From NCBI GenBank assembly GCA_016490735.1, contig JAEMWC010000034.1, forward strand, positions 1,382,501 through 1,446,500: a stretch of 64,000 nucleotides of DNA, written 5' to 3'. This document shows, piece after piece, positions 22,085-32,999 of this stretch (position 1 is its first letter; each line of letters starts with the position of its first letter). The position numbers and the translations under genes were made by a program. The DNA is from Pachyseris speciosa (taxonomy: Eukaryota > Cnidaria > Anthozoa > Scleractinia > Pachyseridae). The notes under the pieces are model-generated. The model worked only from the letters and a program-made list of their open reading frames with translations, was not told the origin of the DNA and did not search any database.

Positions 22085-25000
22085 GTAAGTATCAGGGGTA
22101 ATTCAAAGACGCAATTCTGCAATAAGATTTTTGCGCCAAAACTTCGTAGTTATTGCGAAAACACATTGATCCCCGAGTAAACGCAAAATTAAGGAGCAAC
22201 ATTTGTTAACATTTCTTTATATCAGTGCGGGCGTAGTTTCAGATTCCCAGGTTTGAATGTAAATGGGAGGCCTACTCGGTCTTCCCAAACGGAAAATTTC
22301 CAGAGAAAGCGGACAGAATTTCCAAACGGAAATGTGCGTCCCATTTGCTCATTTCTACCAGTTCCAGGCTTTTCGGCTTGGTGATCGCTCTGTAAATCCG
22401 ACCGTTTGGAATGTTTCTGGAAGCGGGGGAACACGCGCATCCCATGAAAATTTTCATTTGGGTGTTTTGATGCGTTCCATTTACTGCAACCGTCGACCAA
22501 CCGGTTTTTCCAAATAAATGGTAAAGAACCCCAGACTGGTGTTTCGCCTCTGTGAAATAGCACGTGCAGATCGTACGTTTTAAATTAAAGCCTGGTTCAC
22601 ACTAGCGACATAACAACATAACGACATCGACATCGACATAAAGACATAGGAAATTAAAAGATCAGTTTTATCTTTATGTCGTTACGTACATGCTGTTATG
22701 ATGCTATTATGTCATTATGTCTGCATTTTCACGCTGGAAACATAACGTCCTTTTTACTTCGAGATAACGTCCATTTTATGTCGTTTTGATGATGTCGTTA
22801 TGTCGTTATGAGCTCACTATACCACAACGCAAAACCCAAGGTTTTTAAGCGAATGATAAATAAGAAAAATTAAATAGAATATCGTATTTTTGTTTTGTGT
22901 TTTGTCATGGATTCGTCTTGCTTCATGCTTCCGCAAACAGGAGCGTCTAAAGCTCACTGAACCTTATCTTACGACAAGCCACAAGCAGCGTCGGTGCCAA
23001 AAACGATCAAGATACGGACTTCAACAAAATCTTAGTAAGACTATTCCCCAAAGCTCATAAAACTATATATAGATGTCATCCGTCGAGATCTTTTCGTGTC
23101 AAACTTCTGTAATAAGAGTTGGTTTTGAATTTTCGTTTTTCTATATTAGTGGCTTGTTTTTTTTTTTTTTCACAAAGTCTTTAGCATCAAAGAAAAATGA
23201 TTCCATCAAGCAATTTATTGTCTTGCAGCATCCGCGAAACATCGGCTAAAAACCACTTATACCTTACTACTATTTTTTCTGAATTCTGTGTACAACTGTA
23301 TCGGTTTATTTCAGTATCATTTTGCTTGAAACGTTGAGCCGATTGGCTCTGTTGAGTTTTCTACCGGTTTTTCACTTCACGAGTAGAACTACGACAAATT
23401 TCCCCCAATGCTTTCTAAATTTTACAGCAATACAAATTTGTCTTAGAGGAGTTTTCAATTGACTGTCGTAAACCAAAACCAAAGTAATTACTCTGGCCAA
23501 TCAGAGCAGGCGCAAACAACGCAATGAGTCAATCAGAATACGAAGCAAAGCGCGGGAAAATGCGCGCGTGCAAGCCACGATTGGTTTTGGTGTTTCTTCT
23601 CATTGGTTAAGAAAGTGGCGCGAGTTTTCCTTGCCAATCACAAAGCAAAACGAGAATTACTTTCGCCACTCAATAGAAAACCGCTCTTCTATCTTCCGGC
23701 CTCTTCCATTCTAAATAAATTAATTTTCTTTAATTTGTTATGATCTTTATTAATTAGAAACAACTGGCACTGTTTTGCGAGGTTATTCTCAATACTGATC
23801 ACTAGCGTTTTGCTGAGACTGAAAACAAAAACGAATCGAAAGATAAAAAAGCGACTTTTCGGCGTAGTCGTGACTGCATGTGAAGCGGTTAACAAATTAA
23901 GCTTGGAAAACTGTCGACAGAAGTAGAGGACCAACTTAATTAACCATTATGGCGTTACGTATAGTCACACAAATTGTTTGGTGGGAATAGTATCTGTTCG
24001 CACACTTGGGCAAGAGAATGTTATTTCCTTTCATTAATTGTTATAGAAAGAAGATTTTGTGGTGTCGAGAAGACACCGAAACGTCGTTTTCATTTATAAT
24101 TACGAGCGCGGGCTGAGAAATGATTTCTCAGCCCGCACTCTTGATTCATTCTGTCGAAAAAGACACTGTACCACGTAATTAAGGTTTTATCTTAACCGTC
24201 AGAACATCTGATCAGTTTATTTTCTTTAGGTCTTTATGCCTACTGAATCCTCGCTATAATTACTTGTAAAACACGTGAAAACCAGGGAACACAGTAATGC
24301 AAGTGTACTGCTTACCCCATCCCCTCAATGTTGAGCCAAACAGTTTTCAGTGTTGAAACTCGTTGTCATCAACATTGGGGGAAGGCACAGAGAAAGTGTT
24401 ACATGACGTGATTTGTCGGAGAGTACAGTGTACGGTAATGTTGCTCCTATGTCGCTCTGTTGAGTTTTTCACTATTGTGACGTAACTCATAGGTTATATA
24501 AAAGATGAACAACCATCAACCCAAAATATCAAAAGAATGATGTACTTAGAGACCACTTCTAAATCAATCAAGACCTTTTAAAGTTTAGATTAGACTCGGG
24601 TCCGATTTAAACGACGCATTTTACATGCCCCGAATCTGATACTAATTTGAATCGTCATATTTAATTGTCGAATTTAATTGCTGAGCGCGGCCGGCATGTC
24701 ATGTAGCATAAAAAATGTAGAGATCTAGGCGAAATATAATTTAACAACATTTATGAAATAGATTCGGCAGATGTAAAATGGGGCGTTTAAATCAACTGTC
24801 GAATTTCAGTCGCATATTCGATTGAACTCGCAATTCAAATCTACCAAATTTAATTTCTTTGGACATATCTTGTCAGATTTAACTTCTTACATGCAATAGG
24901 CCATTTCCGAATTACCTTTGGCCCAGCTCTTTGGCCCCTTTTATAAAGCGAGTCCTGGTGCTCGTCTTTTCATGTGAAAATTAGTTTCCATTCACATACA

Positions 25001-26107
25001 AATTAAACACATTTTCATATGAATGGTTGTGAACCAGGCCTCGCTTTGAAAAGGAGGCCACAGGTAATTCGGAAATGGCCTATTTCATATGCCTTGTGTT
25101 TTGATCACACGATAGGTTCCCTTATCGTCTGCCAACCAATCAACAGAGGTGTTAGAGTGAACATATCCTACAGCCAATCAGAATCGGACTACGACAAGGC
25201 TTTCTGTTCCATGTCCATGACAGATTTTCGAGACAACCTCATCGTTGCAACTGAAAATCAGCCTAATACTATTCCAGGAGTTACAATTTTGGGAATAAGA
25301 TCAGGCGAAAGTCGCGCCCTCTATCAAAAATTCCTTCCCTTCGCTTTCGTTATCCAAGCTGCGCTTTGCTGCATTCCTACGCTTCTCTGGAAAACATGGG
25401 CATCAGAAATTCTTCGCGCTTCAGTTAGATTCATCGCAGACCTGTTGGAAACAATGGAATTTTCGCACAGCAATCGCAAAAAAGAACAAAGTTACGAAAT
25501 TTTCCCCCAGGATTTGAGCATCCAGATTGACTATTGGGGAAGTAGAAAGTTCCTCACTAGCGTTTACACCACGAAGTTGATGCTGAACCTTGGAATATTC
25601 ATATTTATAATTACCTTCTACATGGCATATACCAGCCTGGGTTACTTCAGTTTGCAAGAACTCTTTGTTTGTCACGTCCACAAACAGTCGTTGGTCACGT
25701 GCGCGTTCCCAGATATCGACCTGTTCAAAATGGCGTGGATTGCTAATATTACTCTTATCGATATTTCTATTGTCATAGTTGTTCTCCAGTTAATTAACGT
25801 TGTCTTCTGCATACCCCGTAAGAAAACCTTTTACTCGAGGTATTTAAGATTTGAGGAGAGAAATTCGTCTCGCATGACAAACGACGCACATTTGATTTCG
25901 TACTTTTGCGATGAGAACCTCTGTGTTATGTCCTCTGGAGTGATTTATAACTCTTGCACTCTGCGAAAATTTTCTTATACTCCCTTAATTTCGCTGGGAA
26001 GTTCAGAAGAAGATTTGAATACATCAACCTCTAGCTCATCGCTGTCGTACACGACAGCTCCGCAGATATTTAGGCGACAAACTGTCACTGATGGAGACGA
26101 GAAGTAA
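21946..26107 (+). CDS. LRRC8/pannexin-like four-pass channel subunit (two exons)
   Basis: Two exons join in phase 1 to give 376 residues. Seen: a hydrophobic segment at about residues 29-47 (AVAGIGLFLIIKDFFLG), an extracellular loop with Cys52 and Cys77, a second segment (FLPFAFVIQAALCCIPTLLW), a third (LMLNLGIFIFIITFYM), a loop with two cysteines (FVCHVHKQSLVTC) followed by AFPDIDLFK, and a fourth segment (LIDISIVIVVLQLINVVF). Four segments with two cysteines in each outer loop is the innexin/pannexin/LRRC8 plan. The C-A-x-P-xxx-LFK stretch is closest to the LRRC8 volume-regulated anion channel. No leucine-rich repeats follow. The tail is Ser/Thr-rich. Family placement is from memory. An upstream in-frame ATG at 21,886 would add 20 residues. 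Confidence 0.6.
22260..22520. mobile_element. Probable MITE with iterated CCAAACGGAAA motif
   Basis: CCCAAACGGAAAATTTCC, TTCCAAACGGAAATGTGC and the complement CCGACCGTTTGGAATG recur within 150 bp. Ends are not well defined. Lies in the intron of the channel gene. The frames seen across it on both strands are repeat artefacts. Confidence 0.4.
22590..22835. mobile_element. MITE with iterated ACATAACGACAT motif
   Basis: Left CACTAGCGACATAACAACA, right TTATGTCGTTATGAGCTCAC. Variants of CATAACGACAT or ATGTCGTTATG recur in both halves. Channel gene intron. Confidence 0.55.
23440..23690. mobile_element. MITE rich in CCAAT motifs, copy 2
   Basis: Same family as 1,805-2,097: GAGTTTTCAATTGACTGTCG to CGCCACTCAATAGAAAACCG. 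Contains GGCCAATCAGAG, CTCATTGGTTAAG and GCCAATCACAAAG. Confidence 0.65.
24108..24146. repeat. Perfect short hairpin
   Basis: GCGGGCTGAGAAAT and ATTTCTCAGCCCGC are exact complements with a 1-base centre. Channel gene intron. Confidence 0.75.
24590..24860. mobile_element. MITE with iterated GAATTTAA/TTCGAATC-like motif
   Basis: GATTTAAACGACGCATTTTA at the left pairs with TAAAATGGGGCGTTTAAATC towards the right; variants of TGTCGAATTT recur. Ends uncertain. Confidence 0.45.
25116..26107 (+). CDS. Channel gene exon 2
   Basis: Acceptor CACACGATAG, entering in phase 1 to complete a glycine codon (DFFLG-SLIVCQ). Runs to TAA at 26,105-26,107. A perfect donor (GAGAA|GTAAGT) overlaps the stop codon at 26,104, so a further exon is possible, for example one encoding leucine-rich repeats. 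I found none in phase. Confidence 0.6.
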
Positions 26108-26435
26108 GTCAGTCTTCTTCTTCCTTCAGAGAATGTGCATGCTCGGAAAAATGCTATTCATCAGCGGTTATGTAATCGGATGATCAGAAGTAATGCCAGA
26201 ATTTCTTCATGAACTTGAAACTAAGAAATGGAACGACCTTGTGGAACTATTAACAAATGGGCTGAAAAGTAAGAACCATAACACTTCTCAAAAACTTTAG
26301 AAATTCCTCGGAATAAAAAGAACTACCATCTAAATATAGCATAATAAGGAACACTTTAGGAAATTACTGCTCAGTAGCTTTCATTTGAATGGTCGCACTT
26401 TACGATTTCATCCATAGACTAAAAAGTTATACGTC

Positions 26436-26580
26436 AGACCCTCCCCCCCCCCACCCCCCTTGGGCGGTTACTTCCCTATATGGCCTATACGGGACGTGCC
26501 GCTAGCAAATCAAATCAATCCCCCGGGGTAGGGGTTGGAGTAGTACCCCCATCCCCCCGGGGTGGGGGTAGGGGTAAAAC
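26436..26580. other. C/G-homopolymer tract with palindromic CCCCGGGG cores
   Basis: A run of C with one A, then CCCCGGGGTAGGGGTTGG and CCCCCGGGGTGGGGGTAGGG. Four G runs lie close together, enough for a G-quadruplex on the plus strand. It lies 330 bp downstream of the channel stop codon. Confidence 0.5.
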
Positions 26581-26997
26581 TATTTTGTACAAGGTAATAA
26601 ACAGTGCCACAGGAACTGCTCAGTGGCTTTGATCTGAGGGGTCACACTTTAGGGTTTTATAAGGAATTAAAGTTACTTAGATTAACCTTTTACAGGATGA
26701 TAAACAGCACCACGGAAATATGATACTAAAATGAGACTGCCCGTGGCCAACCCCGCGCTTCCTGCCGAAATACAAGGTTGATATGTACGTAGAAAAGTCA
26801 TTGTTTTGGCATGGTACCATCCAAACTTGACAAATTAATGATTTGTATATATCGGCCAATTTCGCTTCAATAAAAGTTGCTATGAGCCACTAAACTTGTT
26901 AAGAAATATTACTGAAAGGCCCAAAAGAGAAGCGTTATATTAGTTACATTTTACGCAAGATTAAGTCTTTGCAGGGTCAAATTTACCTATGCTGAGC

Positions 26998-27176
26998 ACC
27001 TTATTCCAAAATGGCAGCCAACTTATCATTCTTCTGTCTGCATGTTAATTAGCCCTTTTTGCCTCGTCAACCTGTACAAAATAAAAAAATAATTTTGAAG
27101 TGATAAATGAGGCAAAGAGGGCTAATTAACTTGAAAACAAAAGAATAACAAATTGGCCGCCATTTTGGAATAAGGT
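26998..27176. mobile_element. 179-bp fold-back MITE
   Basis: Ends ACCTTATTCCAAAATGGC and GCCATTTTGGAATAAGGT are exact complements, with a further inner pair GTTAATTAGCCCT/AGGGCTAATTAAC. No clear target duplication. Confidence 0.75.
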
Positions 27177-27488
27177 GTAGGTATCTGTTCCGTTTATCTC
27201 AGACAAAATTATCAAAAGCAATTCCTTCTCTTTTGTAGTATCTAGATAATTTTTTTTATTTGGCCCTTCTCATAATAATAATTTGATTGTATTAAAAGTA
27301 TACGTGTTGGATGGTTGGAATTTTAGATATACATGTGCAGAACATACATGTATACCAAGCGTTATGCACTGGTCAGCGGATGTACAAAATGTTTAACAGG
27401 AGGCACCTACAATTAACTCTGAGGTCGACAATTTGAAAATTTTCCGACAGCGGTCAGGAACCAACGGGGAGGCATACTTGCTGCGCAA

Positions 27489-27707
27489 CAATCTCTTACC
27501 CAGAGTCCTCGGCTGTTTGGTCAGAGGGTGGACGCCCGGAGAGACTCTGGGATAATGGAAAAAATTCAAATTTTTTGGTTGGCTGGCCCGTAACGGCTTC
27601 CATTGTGTTACCCAGATTTTCTGGGAAAATGGCGGTCCATTATCCCAGAGTCTCTCCGGGCTTCCACCCGCTGACCAAACAGCCCGAAGACTCTGGGTAC
27701 GAGATTG
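27489..27707. mobile_element. AATCTCGTACCCAGAG-type MITE, copy 2
   Basis: 219 bp, CAATCTCTTACCCAGAG to CTCTGGGTACGAGATTG. Flanking 9-mers GCTGCGCAA and ACTGGGCAA agree at 7 of 9 positions, a degraded target duplication. Confidence 0.8.
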
Positions 27708-28529
27708 ACTGGGCAAGCGAGCGATGCCGCCGAGTTCAAAGGACCTTGACTTGATTTATCCGAGAGCAAAGCTTTGAAAATGCCAAACAAAGAGCGCCAT
27801 AGTGCAAGCGGAAAGGGGTGCCGAAGGAAGCTGTAATTTAACATCTGAACGTACTTCAGTCAAAAACCTCCGTTAATAACTGCGATTAGTCGGTTTCTTT
27901 TTGGTAAAACACAGCGATGGTTTTATAGCGAAAAACATTGAAACCAGCGTTGAGACGTTCGTTTGATTCTTTCGCTCTCCTTCAAATATAACTAACGCTT
28001 ACACCAATGTCGTCGGCTTTCAACACTAGTACTAGTAGAAGTGTTAAAATAAGAGATGTTGACAGTAAACCTCATCACCTTTATCTGGCTTTAAAGAAAG
28101 GCACATCATATGTTCAGTCACGCTTGAAAAATTGTTTAGCGGTAAAATGACGCCGTACAGTTTTTCTTGGGCTTCGCCCCGGGAAAACGTTTAGAGATCG
28201 AGCCCGACACAGGAAGCAGGCGGACATAAAACCGGGTGCGGAACTTACTGGTTTTTGTGCTAAATATAAGTGATTATTTGTCATAATTGTCGCAATTTAC
28301 TTTGGCAAATTAGCAGTCTTTTTGTTTACCTTTTATCGGTCGAGATATTTGAATATCGTTTGGGGAGACAGCTCTGTCTTTACTCAGTACCCGGGCGTTA
28401 TGAACAAGAGTCTACGGATACAAACATATATTTAACTGTGAAAAGAGGTTATTTTCGACCCCGTTGTAGCCGAAATCCACTTAAATTATGCTTCAAATTA
28501 AACGAAAGATAAGGGATTTCAAGACTTTC

Positions 28530-30765
28530 AGGCGAGAACTAATTGTTATGGGACATGCTTGGCATGGAGCAATCATTTCTATGCAACAGCGAACTCTCTT
28601 TGAAGTTCTCGTTGGTGATATGTAAATATATGACCTTCCTTCGTTTCGAGCCAGCTCAGCACACAGGGCTTCAAATTATTTATCACATTGTCTTTTCAAC
28701 GGAAATATTCCGTCGTCTTCAGAAATTTTATCTTTTCAGTTCTACTTGAGGCTGTTCACTTGCCATCATTTTAAGGTAAACAATTTTGTTGAAGTAATAT
28801 AAATATATAAGTTACTGCGTGTTTATAAAGTTAAAAGCTCCTATTAGTTCCTTTCGTCCACTCAATTTTAAATATTAAGATAACTAAACGCCTCTAGCTA
28901 AGCGAGCAGCAAAAATGCTGTCTAAGCGGGATTTGAAACCGAGTCTTTGCTTTAATAAACTCGGAGCTAACTGGAAGCGGTGTAAGTGATACGAAAGTAA
29001 AGGGACGCTCATCGGTTCTTACGGGTGCCGTGTAATAATTATTGTCGTTCCGCTGATATTCGCCTGTATGAAAAAGCGCATGGGAATTGCAATAAAAACT
29101 CTAGGCTTAGCGTTCCGGGAATTGGGCATCGTCTAAAAAAAGGTAATTATGAGCATCAGTAGAAACTCTTATAGTCAGATCCGAGACCCGGGGGCACATA
29201 CTAAGGACGGTACGAAGAATTCACGGGCGAAATGTTTACAAGATTTCGCCCGTGAATAGACAGAATAGACCTTTCCATGTGTTTTTAACTTTTTATATTG
29301 GCCATGTAACGAAAATCCTTCGACCCCGCTGGAAAGAGCACCTTAAAATTAGTAAAGTAACCAAACTTGAGAGTCGTGCCCTTTAAAATCGGAAAGTTAT
29401 AGCTTCGCAAAGTTGGGACATTGTACAGAAGTTTGTATGCTGGGGGGAAGTTTGCGCCCCCCAGGATAGAAGTGTTTGTAAAATATCCCGACTTTGAAGA
29501 ACCATATTTTCGCTATTTTGCACGAAGTGACTCTCAAACTTGGCCATCTTACTAACTTTGAGGTGCTTTTTCTAGCATGTGGATAGATTTTTGCTCCCTG
29601 GTTAAATTTGAAAAAGAAACAGAAAAAGAAAAACCTAGAAAGTTCTATTAATATATTCATCGTCACCTCCCTGCTATGTATTATATGCCGCAGAGCTAAA
29701 GGGTACGTGCCATATTCGTTTCGGTTGATATCCGCCGGTCTTATATCACAATTTGCAATGCGCTACTGTGAAAATCTAAACTGAGCTGTGGCAAATAGAA
29801 CTTTCCTAACGTTGAAAAATCGACAGTTTACGCCATTTATAGCGCGAAATAAGACCAGTTTTGGCATTTTGGAGCGCCAGTGGAGGCTCTGAAATTTCGG
29901 GCAAACATCAAGTTCAAGTTCAAGTCAAGTTTATTGTGTATATACGCTTTTGTGAGGACAATCTCGCCAGCTAGTTTGCAGGTATAACACAGAAAGTACA
30001 TGTGAAAAGAACTAGATTGAAATAATGCTTACAACAAATAACTAAGAATAATATAAGATTAAAACTTAAGTTTTAAAATCTATTTACAGAAGACTAGATA
30101 TAACGTTTCATAAAATAAGGCCAAGCTAAAACTAATCAATAATACAAGGTGTAAAGTATAATGGTATACTCTTTGGTGCGTGATCACTGTTTATAACCTT
30201 GAAGACCGTGCAGACTATTTTAGGGAGGCGTTGATTCACAAGTGATGGTAAGCCTATTTTATCAAGTAGTTTACAGTAGGGCGTTTGCTTTTCATTAAAG
30301 ACAAAACGGAGGGCGCGCTCGTTGACTTTTTCTAGCATTGCAGTGGCGTTTTTATTGCAGAAATGCCATGTCTCTGAACAGTAGCTGAAATTCGAATTAT
30401 TTACTTAAATGTTAATGTTGGTTTCCTTGCACGTAATTCTAGTCCTTTCGAGGCAATCAAGGTTGCCAGTGCATGGAATTTTGAAGAAAAAAAAAATTTT
30501 TTTTCGCTTCAACAACTGACATAAATTTAAAGAATATGAGTTATGTATTCTTCTGTGATACAATAAAACACCTCTTGGTGATTCTTCCACACATCACTAC
30601 AAGGTAAATGTTAAGACAATTAAAACAAAAGAAGAAGGAAATGCTTTACGAGGCATTGGCTGGTAACCAGGTCAACGGGTTACAAATTTGAAAATAAAAT
30701 ATAACTTCTTTTTATACTAACTCGTTCACAATTATTCTAATTTGTTTAACTTGTAGTAAATGTTG
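28530..30765. repeat. Segmental duplication block, copy 1
   Basis: Collinear with 47,860-49,300: shared landmarks include CATTTCTATGCAACAG, CACAGGGCTTCAAATTATTT, TTGAGGCTGTTCA, CTAACTGGAAGCGGTGTAAG and TTCTGTGAAGCAATAAAA-type sequence. Copy 1 has two extra segments not in copy 2: about 29,160-29,690, and a LINE fragment at 29,915-30,390. No coding frame is shared, so this looks like duplicated intergenic DNA. Confidence 0.75.
29915..30390 (-). pseudogene. LINE 3'-end fragment
   Basis: Minus-strand frame EKVNERALRFVFNEKQTPYC followed by LLDKIGLPSLVNQR, the post-RT C-terminal region of Jockey/CR1-like non-LTR elements. 5'-truncated, as is usual for LINE insertions. It is absent from the duplicated block at 47.9-49.3 kb, so it inserted after the duplication or was lost there. 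Confidence 0.6.
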
Positions 30766-30837
30766 GCGAACTATCTAGGAACTGAAACACTATAAATGGA
30801 GCCGAACTAAGACTGATTCATTCGCTCTCGGTTTCTA

Positions 30838-31066
30838 TGCATGATAGCTGATTCGGACTTCACCCTCATCAGCTATCACGTCATAAATCTACTAGCGTTC
30901 GATCACAAATTCTTTTCCCTGATTGGCTACGCTACTCGCTATCTATTCTGTCATAGATAGTGAGTAGCGGTTGTCAAAAAAATGGCAGCCGCTTCTTCGC
31001 GTTTCCGAAGTGTCTGCGAGGGGGATTTAGATAATTTCCTTGTTTAGTTTTGAACGACTAGTACAA
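30838..31066 (+). repeat. Interspersed repeat with a short reading frame, copy 2
   Basis: Shares GATTGGCTACGCTACTCGC, TAGATAGTGAGTAGCGGTT and the frame start MAAASSRFRSVCEGDLDNF with 540-720, here joined to the TGATAGCTGATT hairpin in reversed order. Confidence 0.45.
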
Positions 31067-31755
31067 TTCTATCAAGCCGCTATCTCAAGCAGTGTTTCCA
31101 CTAGAGTTGGCTTCACAAAGGAAACTAAGGGCTTTGGAGGTCAAAATGGATTCATCTGCAATGTTTTTCATAAAGAAACAAAATTTTCGTTCCAGTGATA
31201 AAACGAACGAGCAAAGTCTAATCCGAGTTCTAGCTATATCATGCATATTGGCCTTGAATACATGTGATGGTGACGCCCAAGAAAGCACTTAAAAGTTTTA
31301 CGCTGTACAGTAAAAATTTCAGACTCTTAAAATTTCGGACGGTTTTATTTTCGGACACTTTCTTTTTGTCCAAAATTAAAATCGACCGAAATTTTTGCAA
31401 GTAGTGTAGTTGTTTTTGCTTGTTAAACTTATCGGTTTTTTGAGTTCTCGTAGGCATTGCCGTCGTTGCTTAAGCTCCCTCAGTACTTGAAACAGAACAA
31501 CTTGCCTGTTAATCAACCCCCCACCGGGTAACACTAATCTGCGGAACTGCAGACCGCGGAACCTACGGAACCGCCGGAACCTGCGGAACCTATATTTTTT
31601 GTTATAAAATTAAAAAAAAATAAAAATAGTAATAATAAAAATGTCTACGAGTGGTTTAGTTCTTAAAAACAACAGAGAAAGAAAAAAAAAGGAAAATAAA
31701 AATAAAAAGGAGAAGGTAAACAAAAAAGATAGCGTAAACAAGGGCTATTTTTTGT

Positions 31756-31838
31756 CGGTCACCCATCCAAGTTCTAACCCGGCCGGATTGGGCTTAACTT
31801 CAGCGATCGGACGACGAGCACGCTTTCCTTGTGGTATC
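31756..31838 (-). ncRNA. 5S-rRNA-like segment, left arm (degenerate)
   Basis: On the minus strand: GATACCAC, then GTCCGATCGCTGAAGTTAAGC, then GGCCGGGTTAGAACTTGGATGGGTGACC. These match the 5S rRNA internal control region (A box GAAGTTAAGC, C box TTGGATGGGTGACC). The terminal stem of a true 5S gene is not present. This is a 5S-derived sequence of the kind found in SINE3-type elements, not a functional rRNA gene. Confidence 0.7.
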
Positions 31839-32359
31839 ACACGCAAACAATACAAAGTATAAATGGTTCGCGTAAGTTGAAAAAAGCGAAATGATAAGCG
31901 AGAAATTACTAGAAATTCTAAAATTCACACAAACAAACATTAGCAACAAGTCGGTCATATCGTAGTCGAAAACTGAGACGGAGATAAATCAACACGATTT
32001 AAATCCAGGCTTTGTACGAGTAACAAGGGTAACACATTGGGTTCTTCTTGGGTTCTTCATCCTGTTTCAAGCAAGGTCAGAGGCATTCAGTCTATTTGTG
32101 AAATGCAACCGATGTAACTCAGCAAACGACTGTTGTACTTACCCAGCATTGAGATGGAAGCGCCATTCGGCCATTTTGGTGGCACTACAGTACCACGTGA
32201 CTATGATACCGGAAATAAGAAATTGACCGGAAACTTAAACGGAACACTTGTTGCTAATGTTTGTTTGTGTGAATTTTAGAATTTCTAGTAATTTCTCGCT
32301 TATCATTTCGCTTTTTTCAACTTACGCGAACCATTTATACTTTGTATTGTTTGCGTGTG

Positions 32360-32440
32360 ATACCACAAGGAAAGCGTGCTCGTCGTCCGATCGCCGAAGT
32401 TAAGCCCAATCCGGCCGGGTTAGAACTTGGATGGGTGACA
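32360..32440 (+). ncRNA. 5S-rRNA-like segment, right arm (degenerate)
   Basis: Inverted partner of 31,756-31,838. Keeps GAAGTTAAGC and ACTTGGATGGGTGAC, and differs from its partner at a few bases. The two Pol III-type internal promoters, if active, would read inward-to-outward on opposite strands. Confidence 0.7.
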
Positions 32441-32797
32441 AACAAAAAATAGCCCTTGTTGTACGCTATCTTTTTTGTTTACCTTCTCCCTTTTTATTTT
32501 TCTTTTTTTTTTTTTCTTTCTCTGTTGCTTTTAAGAACTAAACCACTCGTAGACATTTTTATTATTACTATTTTTATTTTTTTTTTAATTTTATAACAAA
32601 AAATATAGGTTCCGCAGGTTCCGGCGGTTCCGCGGTCTGCAGTTCCGCAGATTAGTGTTACCCCCCCCCCCACCCCCAAAAAAATTGCGGTAAAGTGGGA
32701 TGACAGAAAAAACGAAAAAGAAAAAAAAAAAAAGAAAAGCCGACTAATGAACGCTTACTTCCCACGGTCTATTTAAACAGTATGTCAATAAGCGTTA

Positions 32798-32999
32798 GTC
32801 CGGCCAAACGGGAAATCAGTGTTCGGTGACCAAAATTCATCAAACAGTTTTTGGTGACCAGACATTTTACCATTTTACCACCTTGTTTGGTATTGTTTGA
32901 TCGTGTTCGTTTGGCCAGGAGTTCAAACGTCAACATGTTTGGACATCAAACAATGTTTGATGATGTTTGTTCACCAAACGTTTCCCGTATGGCCAGGGC
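32798..32999. mobile_element. MITE with iterated CATCAAACA/TGTTTGATG motif
   Basis: Ends GTCCGGCCAAACGGGAAA and TTTCCCGTATGGCCAGGGC are inverted repeats. ACATCAAACAATGTTTGATG, TTCATCAAACAG and TTTGGTATTGTTTGATCG iterate the motif. Flanks TTA and TTT, a possible degraded 3-bp duplication as for PIF/Harbinger. Confidence 0.65.

Larger units (their letters stand above)
31526..32663. mobile_element. 1.14-kb fold-back element with 5S-rRNA-like arms
   Basis: Arms 31,526-31,951 and 32,246-32,663 are about 97% complementary over some 420 bp, around a 294-bp centre. Outer ends are GGGTAACACTAATCTGCGG and its complement; the first 80 bp of each arm repeat GGAACCTGCGGAACC-like units. Each arm holds one 5S-rRNA-like segment (separate entries). 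No frame of note in the centre and no clear target duplication because of flanking C runs. Confidence 0.85.

Noticed and set aside
27393..27844. Overlapping minus-strand frames of 78 and 107 residues
   Set aside because: They cross the fold-back MITE at 27,489-27,707; similar strings arise from its other copies.
32360..32440. Possible functional 5S rRNA gene
   Set aside because: Lacks the terminal helix and the rest of the 5S sequence; an inverted partner shows it is part of a repeat.
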